DNA from: Aurantiochytrium sp. KH105
Taxonomy: Eukaryota; Sar; Bigyra; Thraustochytrida; Thraustochytriidae
Direction: 5' to 3'
DNA: 64,000 bases
NCBI GenBank assembly: GCA_003116975.1
Contig: BGKB01000004.1
Coordinates: 582,398-646,397, forward strand
Part shown: positions 1-11,096 of the stretch, in pieces
Position numbering within the stretch: the first letter of the stretch is position 1
Layout: every line of letters starts with the position of its first letter
The notes under the pieces: model-generated
The model's database searches: none
What the model saw: the letters and a program-made list of their open reading frames with translations, nothing else
What the model was told of the DNA's origin: nothing
Position numbers and translations under genes: made by a program

Positions 1-1017
1 ATCCTCCATGGACTGGCCCATATCACCAAAGACAACCATTTGGGTGCGCGAATGAGGGGGGCGGACACCGCGGACTTGGCGCGGTGCCGTGGCGACGCCA
101 CGTTTGCGGTTTTTAATCACGTAGGTGGGGTGCTCTTCGGTGGGAAAGACGCCGCGCACAATGGCAACAAGTTGTGTTCCAGGTTGCAGGTAGCCAACCG
201 TGGCAGCAGGCATGAGGGCCTGTTCGCAGAGATCCTCGCGCGAGTACGTGAAGGAGTTCTGCGGGGTCTGAGCTGCAAGAAGCGTCCCGTTGGGCGCAAA
301 TATGCGCACCTGCCATTCGCCGGGATCTTGGGCGAGTGAGGGCGCAACGGCCCAGACAAAGCGCAGGGCAGAAGGGTCATCGACGACTTGAGAAACGCGC
401 ACGTGGCGAGGGCGATCCAACAGAGCGTCTGGGACAACGATAATGGGAGACATGGCCAAGACCTCGGGATATGGTGCGACGCTGGGGGCCACATATGCGA
501 CGCGATAGCCCTGGACGCCAGGGCGAACAAGGACCCGAAAGCTTTCCGTGCCGCTGGTGTGTTTGTGGGTCTGGGGCTTAAACTGAACAGGATACTTTCC
601 AAGAGGCGAGCATGGCTCCTTGATGTCCTCGCACGCAAAGACACCAACCCAGTCATGCTTGGAAAGAAAGGAGAGTGAGGACCATGCGACCTCGATCTCA
701 ATTTCGTTGCTTTCATCGACCACTTTCTTGCTGAGCACGTCGAGGCGCGGTATCGCGTATAGGGAGATGTCTTTCCAGGACAGGAGGGCTTCTCTCCAGG
801 GCGTCGGTGGAGCGCGGCATCTTTGCGGGACCCTGCTCGCGTCCAGCAAGCCGGTTGCCCCGCCGCCTCCGTCCGGGCCGCCGCGGCCGCCGAGGAGCAA
901 GGTCTCGACCTCTTCGGGTACGCGGAGCGAGGCAGCGGCGACAGGGGTCGGCGCTGCGAGCGCAGCCAGGCACAGCGCCGCCAGCGCCAGCGCCAGCGCG
1001 GCGCGGGACTTCTTCAT
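1..1017 (-). CDS. Secreted purple acid phosphatase-like metallophosphoesterase, partial (runs off left edge)
   Basis: An open frame of 339 codons runs from an ATG at 1017 to base 1 with no stop, so only the N-terminal part is present. The protein begins with a signal peptide: a short basic start MKKSR, then an Ala/Leu core to about residue 28. A region follows that resembles the fibronectin-like N-terminal domain of plant-type purple acid phosphatases, with W-x-x-x-S-F-L-S-K-H-D-W-V-G near residues 112-125. At the very edge the frame reads VVFGDMGQS, which matches the first metal-binding block (GDMG) of the calcineurin-like phosphatase fold. Family knowledge predicts a binuclear metal centre and secretion for phosphate scavenging. 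The remaining metal ligands lie outside the window, so the assignment rests on the GDMG block and the N-terminal domain. The next gene to the right, also on the minus strand, is the site-2 protease. Confidence 0.75.
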   Translation of the reverse strand, partial: MKKSRAALALALAALCLAALAAPTPVAAASLRVPEEVETLLLGGRGGPDGGGGATGLLDASRVPQRCRAPPTPWREALLSWKDISLYAIPRLDVLSKKVVDESNEIEIEVAWSSLSFLSKHDWVGVFACEDIKEPCSPLGKYPVQFKPQTHKHTSGTESFRVLVRPGVQGYRVAYVAPSVAPYPEVLAMSPIIVVPDALLDRPRHVRVSQVVDDPSALRFVWAVAPSLAQDPGEWQVRIFAPNGTLLAAQTPQNSFTYSREDLCEQALMPAATVGYLQPGTQLVAIVRGVFPTEEHPTYVIKNRKRGVATAPRQVRGVRPPHSRTQMVVFGDMGQSMED

Positions 1018-1525
1018 CGAGACGCGCACGTCGAGCACGCGTCGCGTCTTTTTTTCCTTCGTTTGCCGATCTGCATGCATGTGCTTTTTGACTCACAGTC
1101 GTCACAGTCAGGCGGAAATGGAGAGGAAGGAGAAGACAGAGATTTCTTGGCAAACCGAAGCGAGAGTCCGAGGATGCGCCGGGCGCAAGCTATCCTGGCC
1201 AGGGTAGCGGTCCAGGGCAAACCAGAGCAGGCGGCGAAGGCGCAGCGAGGCTGATTGCTGACTTCATCATGACAAGGCCGTGAAGCTACATTCATTGTGT
1301 AGGCGGAAGAAAAGGCAGAGATACTTCTTTTGGCCACCAGCTGCAGGTCGGTCAACGAGAAGATCATCCTATACCTTGGCATGTCATACAAAGAAAGGAA
1401 AAATTAGCTGTATGTAAGCTTAGAGAGGGATCTGTGTCTTGATCAGCGTCGCTAGCTAGAATCTCGTCCCATCGGTCCTGATTTTATTTTTCCGGCCTAC
1501 TGATACAAGCAATTAAGGTCAATCA
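1018..1525. other. Intergenic: phosphatase 5' region and protease 3' region
   Basis: About 500 bases separate two minus-strand genes. I see no convincing complete gene. A last exon of the site-2 protease could lie here: an open minus-strand stretch around 1260-1355 follows a pyrimidine-rich segment. No splice junction keeps the frame convincingly. Confidence 0.4.
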
Positions 1526-2688
1526 TCAGAGCGGCGAGAGAAATAATTTACCGAGACGTGCACCATCGAGAAAAGGAATCGGCAGCAAGTTGACCTGCGC
1601 CATGCCGAAACTAAAGGTGATGACGAGACGCGCGAAGAGATGAAGCTCATCGAGAATGTTGAGAAGCGGCGGCCCCAAAGCCGACACGTGTCGAGCGATC
1701 CGTGAGATGAGCCAGTACCGAGGCCAGGAAGTCTTGTCAGCATTATGCAATGCTACATCTTGCAGAGCATGCACGTATGTTTGTTTGCCGGGAAATGTAA
1801 GCGCCATGGCGGGTCCATCCCGTGAGACTATTATGCGTGGGCAAGAGTCTTGGAAATCAGTGTTTGTGGCTGTCAGCGCTTCAAAGCGAGCCGGAAAGAG
1901 TGTAGCTAATCTTTCACCAATGGCATCATCCTGATACAAATCACGGATCGGAACGTTGTTTACTCGAGAGACGAGCATTCCGTGCGCGAGACCTGCCATT
2001 TGAAGAGGTCCTCGTCTTGGCAAGGCGACAACAACGAAATTGAGATCTGACCGAGGCAGAGGAGGCGCGGCGCGCTTCAGCGCAAGTGCGAGCGCGCTGA
2101 TAGCGACCAGTGTCACAAGATTGTGATATACACCGGCGAGAACGATGGACACTTGCGCGTAGAGTGGTTTAGCTCGAAATGTGGTCTCGTCAAGTCGTGT
2201 TTCGGCCGCGAGAGCGCTAACGAGCCTAATGTGTGCATTGAGTCCGAATGCGCGTGCAGCAAGACAATGCCCAAGCTCGCTGCGTGTGAGCGTGGGATGT
2301 GAGAAGGCATGTGAGTCCCGTGTTTCACGGAGGTGGCACGCTTGGAAAAGAAAGATGCGACTTACTGTACGCCGAGGACGAGTACCAGTGCTGCAGCGAG
2401 ACAAGGAAGCGAGCGAGTCATTGGCAGGGAGAGCATGAGGGCGCTCATCTCATGGACCGGTAGAAGGAGTTCATGGAGCGCTGTTGCGAGCGCAGTGGTA
2501 AGGTCGTCGTTTTCGTCGTGAACTTTACTTACGTCATGGTTAAACGCGTGGACTTCATTTGCCCGAGTCTCTGGGCGGCCCGGAAGTCTGTGCACCTCGG
2601 CAGCGAGGCTAGCCCCTGCAAAGGCGCAGACAATGATGGATCCGCCGAGAAACCATGACTGCCCAAGCCATCGCGCGAACTTTGACAT
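1526..2688 (-). CDS. MBTPS2: Site-2 intramembrane metalloprotease (MBTPS2-like), two exons
   Basis: Exon 1 is 2688-2366 and exon 2 is 2279-1526. They are joined across an intron with a GTAAGT donor and a CGCAG acceptor. Splicing creates the zinc-protease motif HELGH, followed by CLAA, about 108 residues in; neither exon carries it whole. Further on, AGVYHNLVTL matches the conserved AGIWHN segment of S2P. NLLPIPFLDGARL, near the C-terminus, supplies the third metal ligand (the LDG block). A hydrophobic N-terminal segment and several other membrane segments are visible. The family cleaves membrane-tethered transcription factors in the Golgi after site-1 protease. As drawn, the protein is 358 residues, shorter than the human enzyme (519). 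The frame stops only about 6 residues after the LDG block, so a further C-terminal exon is likely; a GTAAAT sequence about 1550 could be its donor. Confidence 0.82.
2280..2365 (-). other. Intron of site-2 protease gene (86 bp) splitting the HELGH motif
   Basis: The donor is GTAAGT directly after the CA of a split histidine codon, and the acceptor is CGCAG. Removing it joins CA to C and restores the first His of HELGH. Both exon frames agree, because exon 1 is 323 nt and ends in phase 2. Confidence 0.85.
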
Positions 2689-3415
2689 GTCTGTTTACCC
2701 TGCTTCGTCCAAAGCTTCGGCGTGCTGACGTGAAGAGGAGATTTTTTTTTAATTTGGGGGTGCGCGCTCCGCGTACTACCCTGATCGGATGGGCTTTTCA
2801 TGAGCCAAAAGACGGACGGCGGCAAGAGGAAGAACATCATGTGGAGTGAACGTAAAGTATAGGAGAAAGAAATCAAATCATGGATGAGATGAGGAGATCT
2901 GGTTTGGAAAAGAATGACATCAAAATGCTTTGTGAGTTTAGTAGCTGCTTGAGCACAGCGGCCTCTGCGGTCGATGAGAACTGCACGCGCGCAACGCAAA
3001 CAAAGCGCGACGCGAGCAGACCCGATGAGTTCGACTCCTAAAGCAGGCAGAGGCGGCTGCGCAAGCAAGCTGGCGTAGGCGTCTGTGTGCTTGTGTTTAG
3101 ATTTTGTTGAGATACACTGCCCTGTTCCGCGCTTGCGCACGAGAGTCGCGGTCAGCGTAAGGCTGACCCGGGTGCGTGGCGGAACAGCAGATGTCTGGCT
3201 GCGCAAAGCATCGCTTCATTTTCCTGGACTTGGCAGGGGTAAAGGACGGCAATGCAGTGCGAGCGCAGATCCGCGGACTCGCTCCATGGTTCGGTCGTGG
3301 TCAAGTGATTGCTTGACTTCTCGTGTGTGTTGATTGATTGCTTTGGACCAAACGCTTTTTTTTTTTGTGGAGGGAGGGGGCAAAGACGTGAGAGAAGGGC
3401 TGGCCATCTCTCGAT
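2689..3415. other. Intergenic, no gene seen
   Basis: This stretch holds the 5' region of the site-2 protease and the 3' region of the Mpv17 gene, both minus strand. It has short T and G homopolymers (2744-2760, 3357-3380). Open frames here show no family signature and look accidental. Confidence 0.5.
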
Positions 3416-4066
3416 TTAGGCTAGTGCTACAGCCGGGGAGACCGGGATATCCGAGGGAATCTCGAAGCTTATTGAGGGAAGGTCGAGCCACTTCTTGAAG
3501 TCGAAGTCCGGAGCGCCATGGTGGTGGAGATGATCGAGAACAATGTTCCAAACGAGGTTGGCGACGGCGACGAAGCAGACGCGCTGGCTCTGGGGCACAA
3601 CGCTAAAGGTAAAGGTGTTGACCGGGAGCCAGATGAGGAGAAGACTCTGCATTATGGTGGAGAACTGCTCACACATGTCCTCCATGGATCTGCTGATGGT
3701 CTTGCCCTCGACCGCACCCGTCCAAAGGAAAAAGGTGGGCAGGTAAAGGAGGGGCGAATGGACCAGATTGTCAATAAGACTGCTGGCGACACCCTCGCCG
3801 AGCGGCTTGCGCTTGACCACGGCGGGGAGGATCCGGGGGTAAAGCTGGAAGAGCTTAAAGTTGACGCGCGAGTAGAAGGCGCTAAAGGTGGCCATGCTAA
3901 GCATGCGGTTGGTGTCGAAGGTCGCGAGCGTCTTGCCCTCGATGCCAAACTGGCAGACGGCGTCACCGGTCATACCGAGGAGACCGGCGGTGACCGCGTT
4001 GGTAATGACAGGGCGGTCGACGAGGAGCTTGTTGTAGCGCGCGATGGCGGGACGTATTGCCAGCAT
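3416..4066 (-). CDS. Mpv17/PMP22 family membrane protein
   Basis: The product is a 216-residue protein starting at ATG 4066, a normal length for the family. It opens with the family pattern YNKLLVDRPVITNAVTAGLLGMTGD and continues with GDAVCQFGIEG. The conserved C-terminal signature is present as W-L-P-V-N-T-F-T-F-S-V-V-P, then R, then VANLVWNIVLDHL. Four hydrophobic membrane spans are visible. The family includes inner mitochondrial (Mpv17, Sym1) and peroxisomal (PMP22, PXMP2) channel-like proteins. Residues alone do not tell me which organelle is used here. It is a single-exon gene. About 7 kb without a recognised gene lies to its right. Confidence 0.88.
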   Translation of the reverse strand: MLAIRPAIARYNKLLVDRPVITNAVTAGLLGMTGDAVCQFGIEGKTLATFDTNRMLSMATFSAFYSRVNFKLFQLYPRILPAVVKRKPLGEGVASSLIDNLVHSPLLYLPTFFLWTGAVEGKTISRSMEDMCEQFSTIMQSLLLIWLPVNTFTFSVVPQSQRVCFVAVANLVWNIVLDHLHHHGAPDFDFKKWLDLPSISFEIPSDIPVSPAVALA

Positions 4067-5966
4067 GGTGCTTGTTGGTGTGTGTCGTAGAGGGGTATTG
4101 ACTCTGAGGTCTCCAGCTTGCTAGCGGAGTTTGCGTTTGGGGGTGGTTGGGTTTGAGGGTTTGGAGTTTCGGGTTTGGTGTTCGAGGGTCTCGACCGCCG
4201 CCGAAAAAAACTATAACAAACTAAAAAGAAAAACAAAGAAAACAAAAAAGAATCGAAAAAGAAAAAGAATTTTCACGCACTTTCCTTTCAATCTAAAAGG
4301 TTTTTTCCTCAGAGCGCCCCTCATTCAGCCGAGTCAAGTCCGGGTTCCGCCTGGTTCCGCCTTCCTCTTCCTTGCCTGCTCCTTTCTTTCCCCCCTTGCG
4401 CGGCCTGGCGGGAAGGCACGGGCGCGTCCAGAGGAACCGCCGCCGCCACCGCTCTCTCGCGTCGCGCCCTCGCGTCGTGTCGCGCTGTGTCGTGTCGCGC
4501 CGAGGCCGAAGCCGAAGCCCAGGCAGCGACCGAGCGGCGCGGCCAGAACCTGGCGGCCAGAAGGGTGCGAGAGGCAGCGGGGCGGCGAGCAGCCGCAGCT
4601 TGGGAGCGAGCGAGAGCGCGGCTGCGGCAGGCGAAGAGGGCGCTCTCGGGTTCCGTGCTCTCCGTTCTTGGCATTTCAAAAAAAAAAACATAATACTATG
4701 CGAATGTATGGCGGTGGAGGGCGAATAGAGGAGGAGGCCGGAGCGCGTTCCGGCGCGTTCCACGGCGGCGCGCAGGCCGAGGGAGCGGGGGGAACAGGGG
4801 CGGAACTGCTAGGGGCGCGGCGCGGCCTTCCTGGAAGCGCAGCAGAACTCGCGGCGTACCCTCCCCCCCCAGCTAGCCGGCGTCCGACGCGAAGCAGGCC
4901 TCCGGCGGGCGGCCGTGGCGCGTCTAGGCCCTGGCTACGCGGAACACGCAGGACCCCGCGCGCGTCACGCCGGGACCCCGCACTACGGCCGCCGCGTGCC
5001 CCCCGCGCCGAGCGAACGGGCAGGAACGCGGGGGTAACCGAGGCGTGCCGCCGTTCTCTCGGACAAGGGGGGGGAAAGAGGGAGAGGAGGGGTGAATAAA
5101 GGAAAGAAGGCGGGAGAGCCAGGGCCGTTCTCTCGTTGCGCAAATGAGGCTCAGGTAATAGTGGCACACCTGTGTTGTTGCCACGTCAGTCTTACCGGGC
5201 CTGCGGTATGGGCGCCGCGACCGCGATTTCGAAATTAACGAGGCTTCTTGGCGACCACTGGAGGCTTCTCGACGCGCAAAGAGAGAGAGCGGGCACGACA
5301 GACGGCAGCAAAGATCCGAGACGAGGCAGCTGTGCTAGCTGGCTAGCGACACGAGAGCGAGACGAGAGACGAGGTCGTGGCTGCTGCGTGGCTGCTGCTA
5401 CTGACCGGCCGGGCCACCCGTGCAGAACCAAGGCTGCTGGCTGGCTTTGGCGGCAGGCTGCCCGGCCGGAGGACTGGATTCGTTGGTTTAGTGGAAGGCG
5501 CTTGGGTTGATCATGATGTTTCACTTTTTTTATTCTTTTTATTCTTTTCATTTTTTTCAAAGGGCGGTTCAGAGCAAAGAAGGAAGAAGAAATCATTTTG
5601 TTCATTATTTCCTTTTGCACCCAAATAAATTTTGAAACAATCGTAACTCGCTAAACAACGTGACTAAATAACCACGGCCATCTGCATCCAGTCAACCAGA
5701 TAGTTAGTTGACTGGGCAGCCATTGTACGACCCATGATAAATCAAATAGAAAATCGTAAGAATCAAAGTCGAGTAAACCGAATGGCAAGTAGAAGAGGCC
5801 GCAAAAAACTTCCAGGCACGGTTAGGCAGCTCGCAGCACAGCCACCCAGCGCCCCGCGCGACGCGAGACACGAGCGAGACACGCGACCCACGACGCGACG
5901 CCACTCAGCGCGATGCAGCAGCGTTTTTAGAACGCGGCTCTGGCAGCGCGCACCAGGCTGGCATAT

Positions 5967-5990
5967 TGGCTGGCTGGCTGGCTGGCTGGC
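5967..5990. repeat. GGCT tetranucleotide microsatellite
   Basis: Six uninterrupted GGCT units followed by a degenerate continuation. The same unit recurs at 8997-9008 and 23685-23719, and in the complementary CCAG form at 49676-49703. Confidence 0.9.
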
Positions 5991-7098
5991 CGACTGGCGG
6001 GCGGGCGAGCGTGCCGCCGCAGCCGCTGCCATTATCAATCGACGCTGCGGAAAAAGCCTCGCGGTGCATGTTCACTTGCTTGCTTGCTCACTCCGCCTGC
6101 CTGTGTGCCGGGGGCGGTCGAGGCCTAGCGGTGCAGGCTCGCCCGCCGTGCGTGGCGCGGCGTGCTGCGTGGCGCAAAGCGGACTCGCTCCAAGCCGCGC
6201 AGGCGCCCGGGCGTGCGTGCGTGGGTGGGTGGCCGCAAGGCGGAGGGAGCGGCGCGCGGGAGCCAGGTTTTCGATGATGACGGCCAGCTGGCCGGCTTGG
6301 GCGCGATCGTCTCGCAGCGCGGGCCACATGCCACGCTACTGCTACCAAGAGATACCTACCTAACGCCCAATGAAACCCCTCTGTGCGCGTGTGTGCGTGC
6401 GCATGTATATTATATGTGTGTGCCGCGAATCGACTCCTCGCCGATCCAGGTGAGCGCCTGCCCCCCCCCTCCCGTCTGCGTCTTGCTGCCGCTGCCGCTG
6501 CTGCTGCACTGCGCCATGCTCGGTTGAACGCCAGCCCGACGCTCGCGCGCAGGATTTACAGTGCTGCAGCAGCCAGCTGCAGCTGCCGCGAGCGAGGGAT
6601 GCGACGAGCGGTCGCGAGTGCGGCTCGTGTCGTGAGGAGGATCCGGATCCATCGTCATCGATAACTTGCCGTCTCCCCCCTGCGTTTCAGAACAAAGAAC
6701 CGAGCGGGCGAGGCGCCGTCGGATTCCTTTCCATATCTTTCCTTTCCAAGCTTCGACCGTCCATCTCTCTCTCTCTCCGTGCCGCAAACCTGAAGCGGTT
6801 GTCGCGGTCTTGGCGCCGCCCAAGAAAGAGCCCAGCGAGCACAGCAGCAGCATCTATCAACCGACCTTGCCACGGGACGGCGCTTTGGGCTTCCACGAAC
6901 GCATGTTTTTAGAAACAAAGAGCCTGAGCACGCACGCGGTTCTGCCCCGTGCGCGCCCGCCCCCGTTCCGCGCCGCAGCCGCCGCCTCCGCCGTGCGCGC
7001 GCGTTCCCTTGCCACGGGCGCGGGCGCGAGCAGCTGCTTCTACCTACCGCGCGCGCGGAGAAGGCTGACCGTCGGCTTGGGACGCGCAGCGCCTCATG

Positions 7099-7132
7099 CA
7101 GCTGCAGCTGTTGCTGCTGCTGCTGCTGCTGC
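7099..7132. repeat. GCT (CAG) trinucleotide repeat
   Basis: About eight near-perfect GCT units preceded by GCAGCTGCAGCTG. Not within a convincing coding sequence. Confidence 0.85.
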
Positions 7133-7683
7133 ATGCGGTCGGCTGATGTGATCGATGCAGGCACGCCATCTTTTGCACCTTGCTCCGTCCATCGCCCGCA
7201 CGTGCACGGGCGAGGGCCTCGCGCTGCGCGCACGAACGCCGGGCTCCAGGACGCGGCGGTCGCGGCGAGCGGTCGCGGCGGTCCCCAACAGAGGAGAGGG
7301 ATCGCGACGATGGAATGAGAAGCCGAGGCCGGATCCCGTGGGCCTCATCTCCTCCGTGCTGCACGGACTGCGCGGAGCCGCTATAAAGCCGTTCGGGGGA
7401 GCAACTGCAACAGCAAATGCAACTTGAAAGGTGAGGGCCTCAAGAGGACGTGCTCGGAGACGCCGCCGCGCTCGGCCTCGCGAGTCCCAGACATGCACGC
7501 GGTCGCGACATGCAGCAGCAGATGCGAGCGTCAGGCCTGGCTCGTGCAGAGGGAAGGGACCCACTCGGCTCGGACGACTCAAGTCGAAAACAGAAGAAAG
7601 GCTTGCGAGATTCGCTCGCTGTCGCTCTCGAGTTCAAGATCCATGGAGGATCCTTGGGACGCGGTCGTGCGACCGCCGGGCGA

Positions 7684-7737
7684 GCAGCAGCAGCTGCAGC
7701 AGCAGCAGCAGCAGCAGCAGCAACGGCAGCGGCAGCA
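7684..7737. repeat. CAG trinucleotide repeat
   Basis: An interrupted CAG tract of about 18 units. Three open frames read through it (poly-Gln, poly-Ala, poly-Ser types), none with other coding evidence. Confidence 0.85.
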
Positions 7738-7812
7738 GCGCAGACGAAGCGAGACGTCGAAATGTGGCAGTGGCAGTGGCATGTGGCTTAGGTATGCGGA
7801 CGCGCAGCGCTC

Positions 7813-7858
7813 TCGATCGATGGATCGATCGATCCATCGATCGGTCCATCGGTCCGTA
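7813..7858. repeat. GATC/CGAT cluster containing a perfect 22-bp palindrome
   Basis: CGATGGATCGA is followed at once by its reverse complement TCGATCCATCG, then further CATCGGTCC units. Similar GATCGATC clusters lie at about 20458-20485, 36637-36660 and 49502-49520, all intergenic. Confidence 0.8.
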
Positions 7859-9277
7859 CCTAGTAACGAGCTCCTCAAAGAACCGGTCGATGAACGCAAA
7901 TCATACCAAATGGGAAGGCCCTACCAGACCCGACCTTGTTCCAGGCCGTGGCATGTGGCTAATCAGAGAGACCCAACCTCCATGACGGTTCCGTCGTAAG
8001 GATGCGTTCCCTATCACGAAGATCCGCCACAACATCGCGATGCAACTTGTTGGTCTCGATCTCGATCTTGAACTTGCCACGGCATGGCATGGCATGGCAT
8101 GAGCGCACCGCTTCAAGCGTCAAGCAGCAGCAGCGCGCCGTTCTGATTGAGAGTGAGAGACTTTCCTTGATTGCGCTACGAGCGCGTCACGCTGGATCGG
8201 CTCGCACCCGGGAGCCAGCTTCCCTGGACCGACTCGCTCCAGACGCCACGCTGGCCGGTAGTCTATAAGCTTGAGCAAAACACAGCCTTGAGTCGTCGTA
8301 CTCTTGCGCTCGCTCGCGCTCCCTTCCGTCAGGGCGAAGAGGCCCGTTGCCCGAGACACCACTTGCCCAAAGCTGGCGACTCGAGCCGCCTCGGCCCAAG
8401 CGCCGTTTCCGCGCGACGACGAACGGCAGCAGCAGCCATCTAAAAGCTACGCGTAGTCCATCGTCGCCATTTGCCCTCCTTGATTTCTCTTTCCTTTCTT
8501 TTTTCTTTTTCTTCATTTGATTGACTGATCTAACAAAAAAACTTTTCACCGCCGATGAGTCCCAGACCGCCCGTTCCTGCCGGTTCCACACCGACGCCGG
8601 CTACCGCGAAGAGGGGGGCTATCGGCCGGCTAGACGAAAATCTACGTCCCGCGCCGTCCGCGGATGCGCGCGCCACCCGAAACCCCTTTTTTCGCGGGGG
8701 GCTTTTTTAGCCACCGAAACCGGCGCGGCTGCCTCCCTCCGTTCCCTCCCCCTCGCAGGCTTCCTGCCGCCTCCCTCGCAGGGTCACCTCAGACGCATGC
8801 ACTACGTCTCCACTGGCGCCGCCGCGTCGGTCGGAGAGTTTCAAATAAACAATGCATCGCCTCCTCCCTCTTCGAGTCAGATCAATACAAGCAACGGAAA
8901 CTAGCCGTCTTCTTGAGAGAAATGGATTGGTCGATTCGTCGATCGACCACCTGCAAATGAAAAAACAGTTTACACCGACTTGATTCACCTGCCACTGGCT
9001 GGCTGGTGGCCACTGTCACGGCCACCAAGCAACCTCTGAAAAAGCCGGCCAGCGGAGCTTTTCATTGCCACCTCGACTATCCATTCGCCGCCACTCAGTC
9101 AATAATCAACCAACAAAAAGCAACAAACAAATCACCCATCCATTCATTTCTCTTTTTCACAAGTGCACTCGGCGCCGTTAGTTGCGAGCCGGTCAAGTCG
9201 GTGGCCGCGAGTCGGTGCAGCGGCAAAAAGGGCCTAGCTTTCTGTCTAGCTGAAGCCTAGGCGCGCGCCGAGGTCGA

Positions 9278-9591
9278 GCCCGGGTCCCGTACCTCCGCGC
9301 CGCCCGCGCCGCCGCCCGCCCGGGGGCGTCCAGCCAATCAACGGACCGGAAGAAGCTGCCGCGCGCAAGGGGAAGCTCTCCCACCGAGTTCCGTGGCCGG
9401 CGCCACACGTGCCGCCTCCCTCTTTTTGCACGCACCAGACACGAAGCCATTTTAGGTTGAAACTCAATTTTATGGAGCGGGGTCGGGTGCGAAGCGTTCG
9501 GCGGGGGAAGTGCACCGGAACGGGAGCCAGGGCGGCGCCCGGTCCCGTACTTTGCACCCCCCGCGGGGGCGGCCTTGACTCAACGGACTCG
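9278..9591. repeat. Imperfect direct repeat of a bipartite GC-rich unit
   Basis: GCCCGGGTCCCGTAC at 9278 and GCCCGGTCCCGTAC at 9537 are each followed by a CGGGGGCG block (9321, 9564) and then by TCAACGGAC (about 9338, 9580). The order is conserved but the spacing differs. It looks like a diverged duplication. Confidence 0.5.
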
Positions 9592-10406
9592 AGTAAGTAT
9601 TTCTTTTACTTTTTACGTTTTATTTCTTTTTCTTTTTCTTTCTCTTTTCTTTTACTTTGCTCTGTCCCATCCACCCATCTACTACGGTCAAGCTTTTCAT
9701 TTTTCCACTTTCTTTTCACTTTCTTTTTCCATCATTTTTACCTGCTTGTTGGAGAGTCCATTTTCGGTTGCCAGACTGCCCCCCTTGGTGCGGACGCGTG
9801 TGGCAGGTAGGTGGGGTATGGTGAACGAACGAATGGGCGCCCGTAAAGGTCGCAAAGTGAATGCTGGCTTTGGCGGTGGCGTTCTAGGCCCGGACGAATA
9901 GGCTTAGCGGATGCTGTTGGTTGCATCCAGATGGCATGGAGTCAGGCTGCTACAGCATGAACTGCTTTTCTGTTTTAAAAGAAAATCAGGCATCAACCTT
10001 CAGCCCCAAGCATAGAAAAGAGCTTGCTTCTCAGTTTCTCTGCAGACAACATGCTTCAAGATTATGAAGGAGTCTGTGCTCCACTTGCAAAATGTAGAAT
10101 ACAGAGCAAGAGGGCCAAAATCTAATTCTATTATCTCTTGCATTGTCTTTGCTTGATGATAAAACGAGACGGTGAGAAGTACCCCCTCCACTGCCACTTT
10201 CTTCGTCTTGTCACGGCTTACGTTGGCTTCATCATGCACGATTTCGCAAAAACTTCATTCTCGTAATGAACAAAGCCACAAACGTACATCCGCCATGAGC
10301 TTTCTACGGCTTGCCATTTGCGAAATGCATGTTTTACTGTTTCGTCCTCAGGTCACGACTCTGAATCTGAAAATGACACAGCTTGCGACGCGACTGACCG
10401 TCTTGG

Positions 10407-10583
10407 CAGAGCATATACTTGCATTGTTTGCGACGAGGTGTCCTCCTTTTCATGATAGAAAACGTCGGAGGTCAACTGCTCGCAAGACTAGCAAAGCAGA
10501 GCATAAACTTGCATTGTTCGCGACGAGGAGTCCTCCTCCTCAAGACAGTTGGCAAACGTCGGACCTCACTAGCACGCAAGATC
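10407..10583. repeat. Two-copy tandem repeat, about 90 bp per unit
   Basis: Unit 1 starts with GCAGAGCATATACTTGCATT at about 10407 and unit 2 with GCAGAGCATAAACTTGCATT at about 10497. Both continue through CGACGAGG, GTCCTCCT, AACGTCGGA and CGCAAGA blocks in the same order, with scattered substitutions and one short indel. The surrounding 10.0-10.6 kb is more AT-rich than its flanks. I see no coding function. Confidence 0.8.
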
Positions 10584-11068
10584 AGGAGAGTAGAATCTTA
10601 GACTGTCTTCGGAATGCGCGCTTCGTGCCAGCATGTGGATGCTGCCCGTGAACTCTGCGCAATTTACCACCATGGTCCTCGGCAAGGCTGGTCCATTGTG
10701 CATCGCACAGCGCATGGGGCTTACGCTCGAGAGGCCGGTTCTGCGTCCGTATACCGCTCATTCACTACTGCTCCCACCACGGCCATAGTCCCAAGCAAAA
10801 ACGGCCCATTACGGGTGAAAACTTAGTCCGGCGTCCTACACAAGTAGGTCCTAGGAGGCTATCAAGTAAATCCGTACAAGTCTCCACCGCTACGGCAGCC
10901 AGCACGTGCACGCGCACGCGGGACACCCACTTGGCAACAACAACGAGTGCAACTTCGGCAAGTAGAAGGCGTACTACCTCTGTTCGCGCGCGTGAGAGGC
11001 AGCGCCTTCGCTGCTCGGGCGCGGAGAAGGGAAAGCACGAGTGCTGTTACATCATTGACCCGCGCCGA

Positions 11069-11096
11069 GCAGCAGCAGCAGCAACAGCAGCAGCAA
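11069..11096. repeat. CAG repeat in the 5' leader of the proton channel gene
   Basis: GCAGCAGCAGCAGCAACAGCAGCAGCA ends about 30 bases upstream of the channel ATG, so it probably lies in its 5' UTR. Confidence 0.8.

Noticed and set aside
3020-3045. tRNA B-box-like GAGTTCGACTCC
   Set aside because: No A-box or foldable cloverleaf upstream.
4131-5099. 322-codon plus-strand open frame
   Set aside because: Arg/Pro/Ala-rich with no domain; GC-rich sequence gives similar frames on both strands here.
7424-7999. Poly-Gln open frame
   Set aside because: It depends on a CAG microsatellite that is open in all three frames; no other coding evidence.
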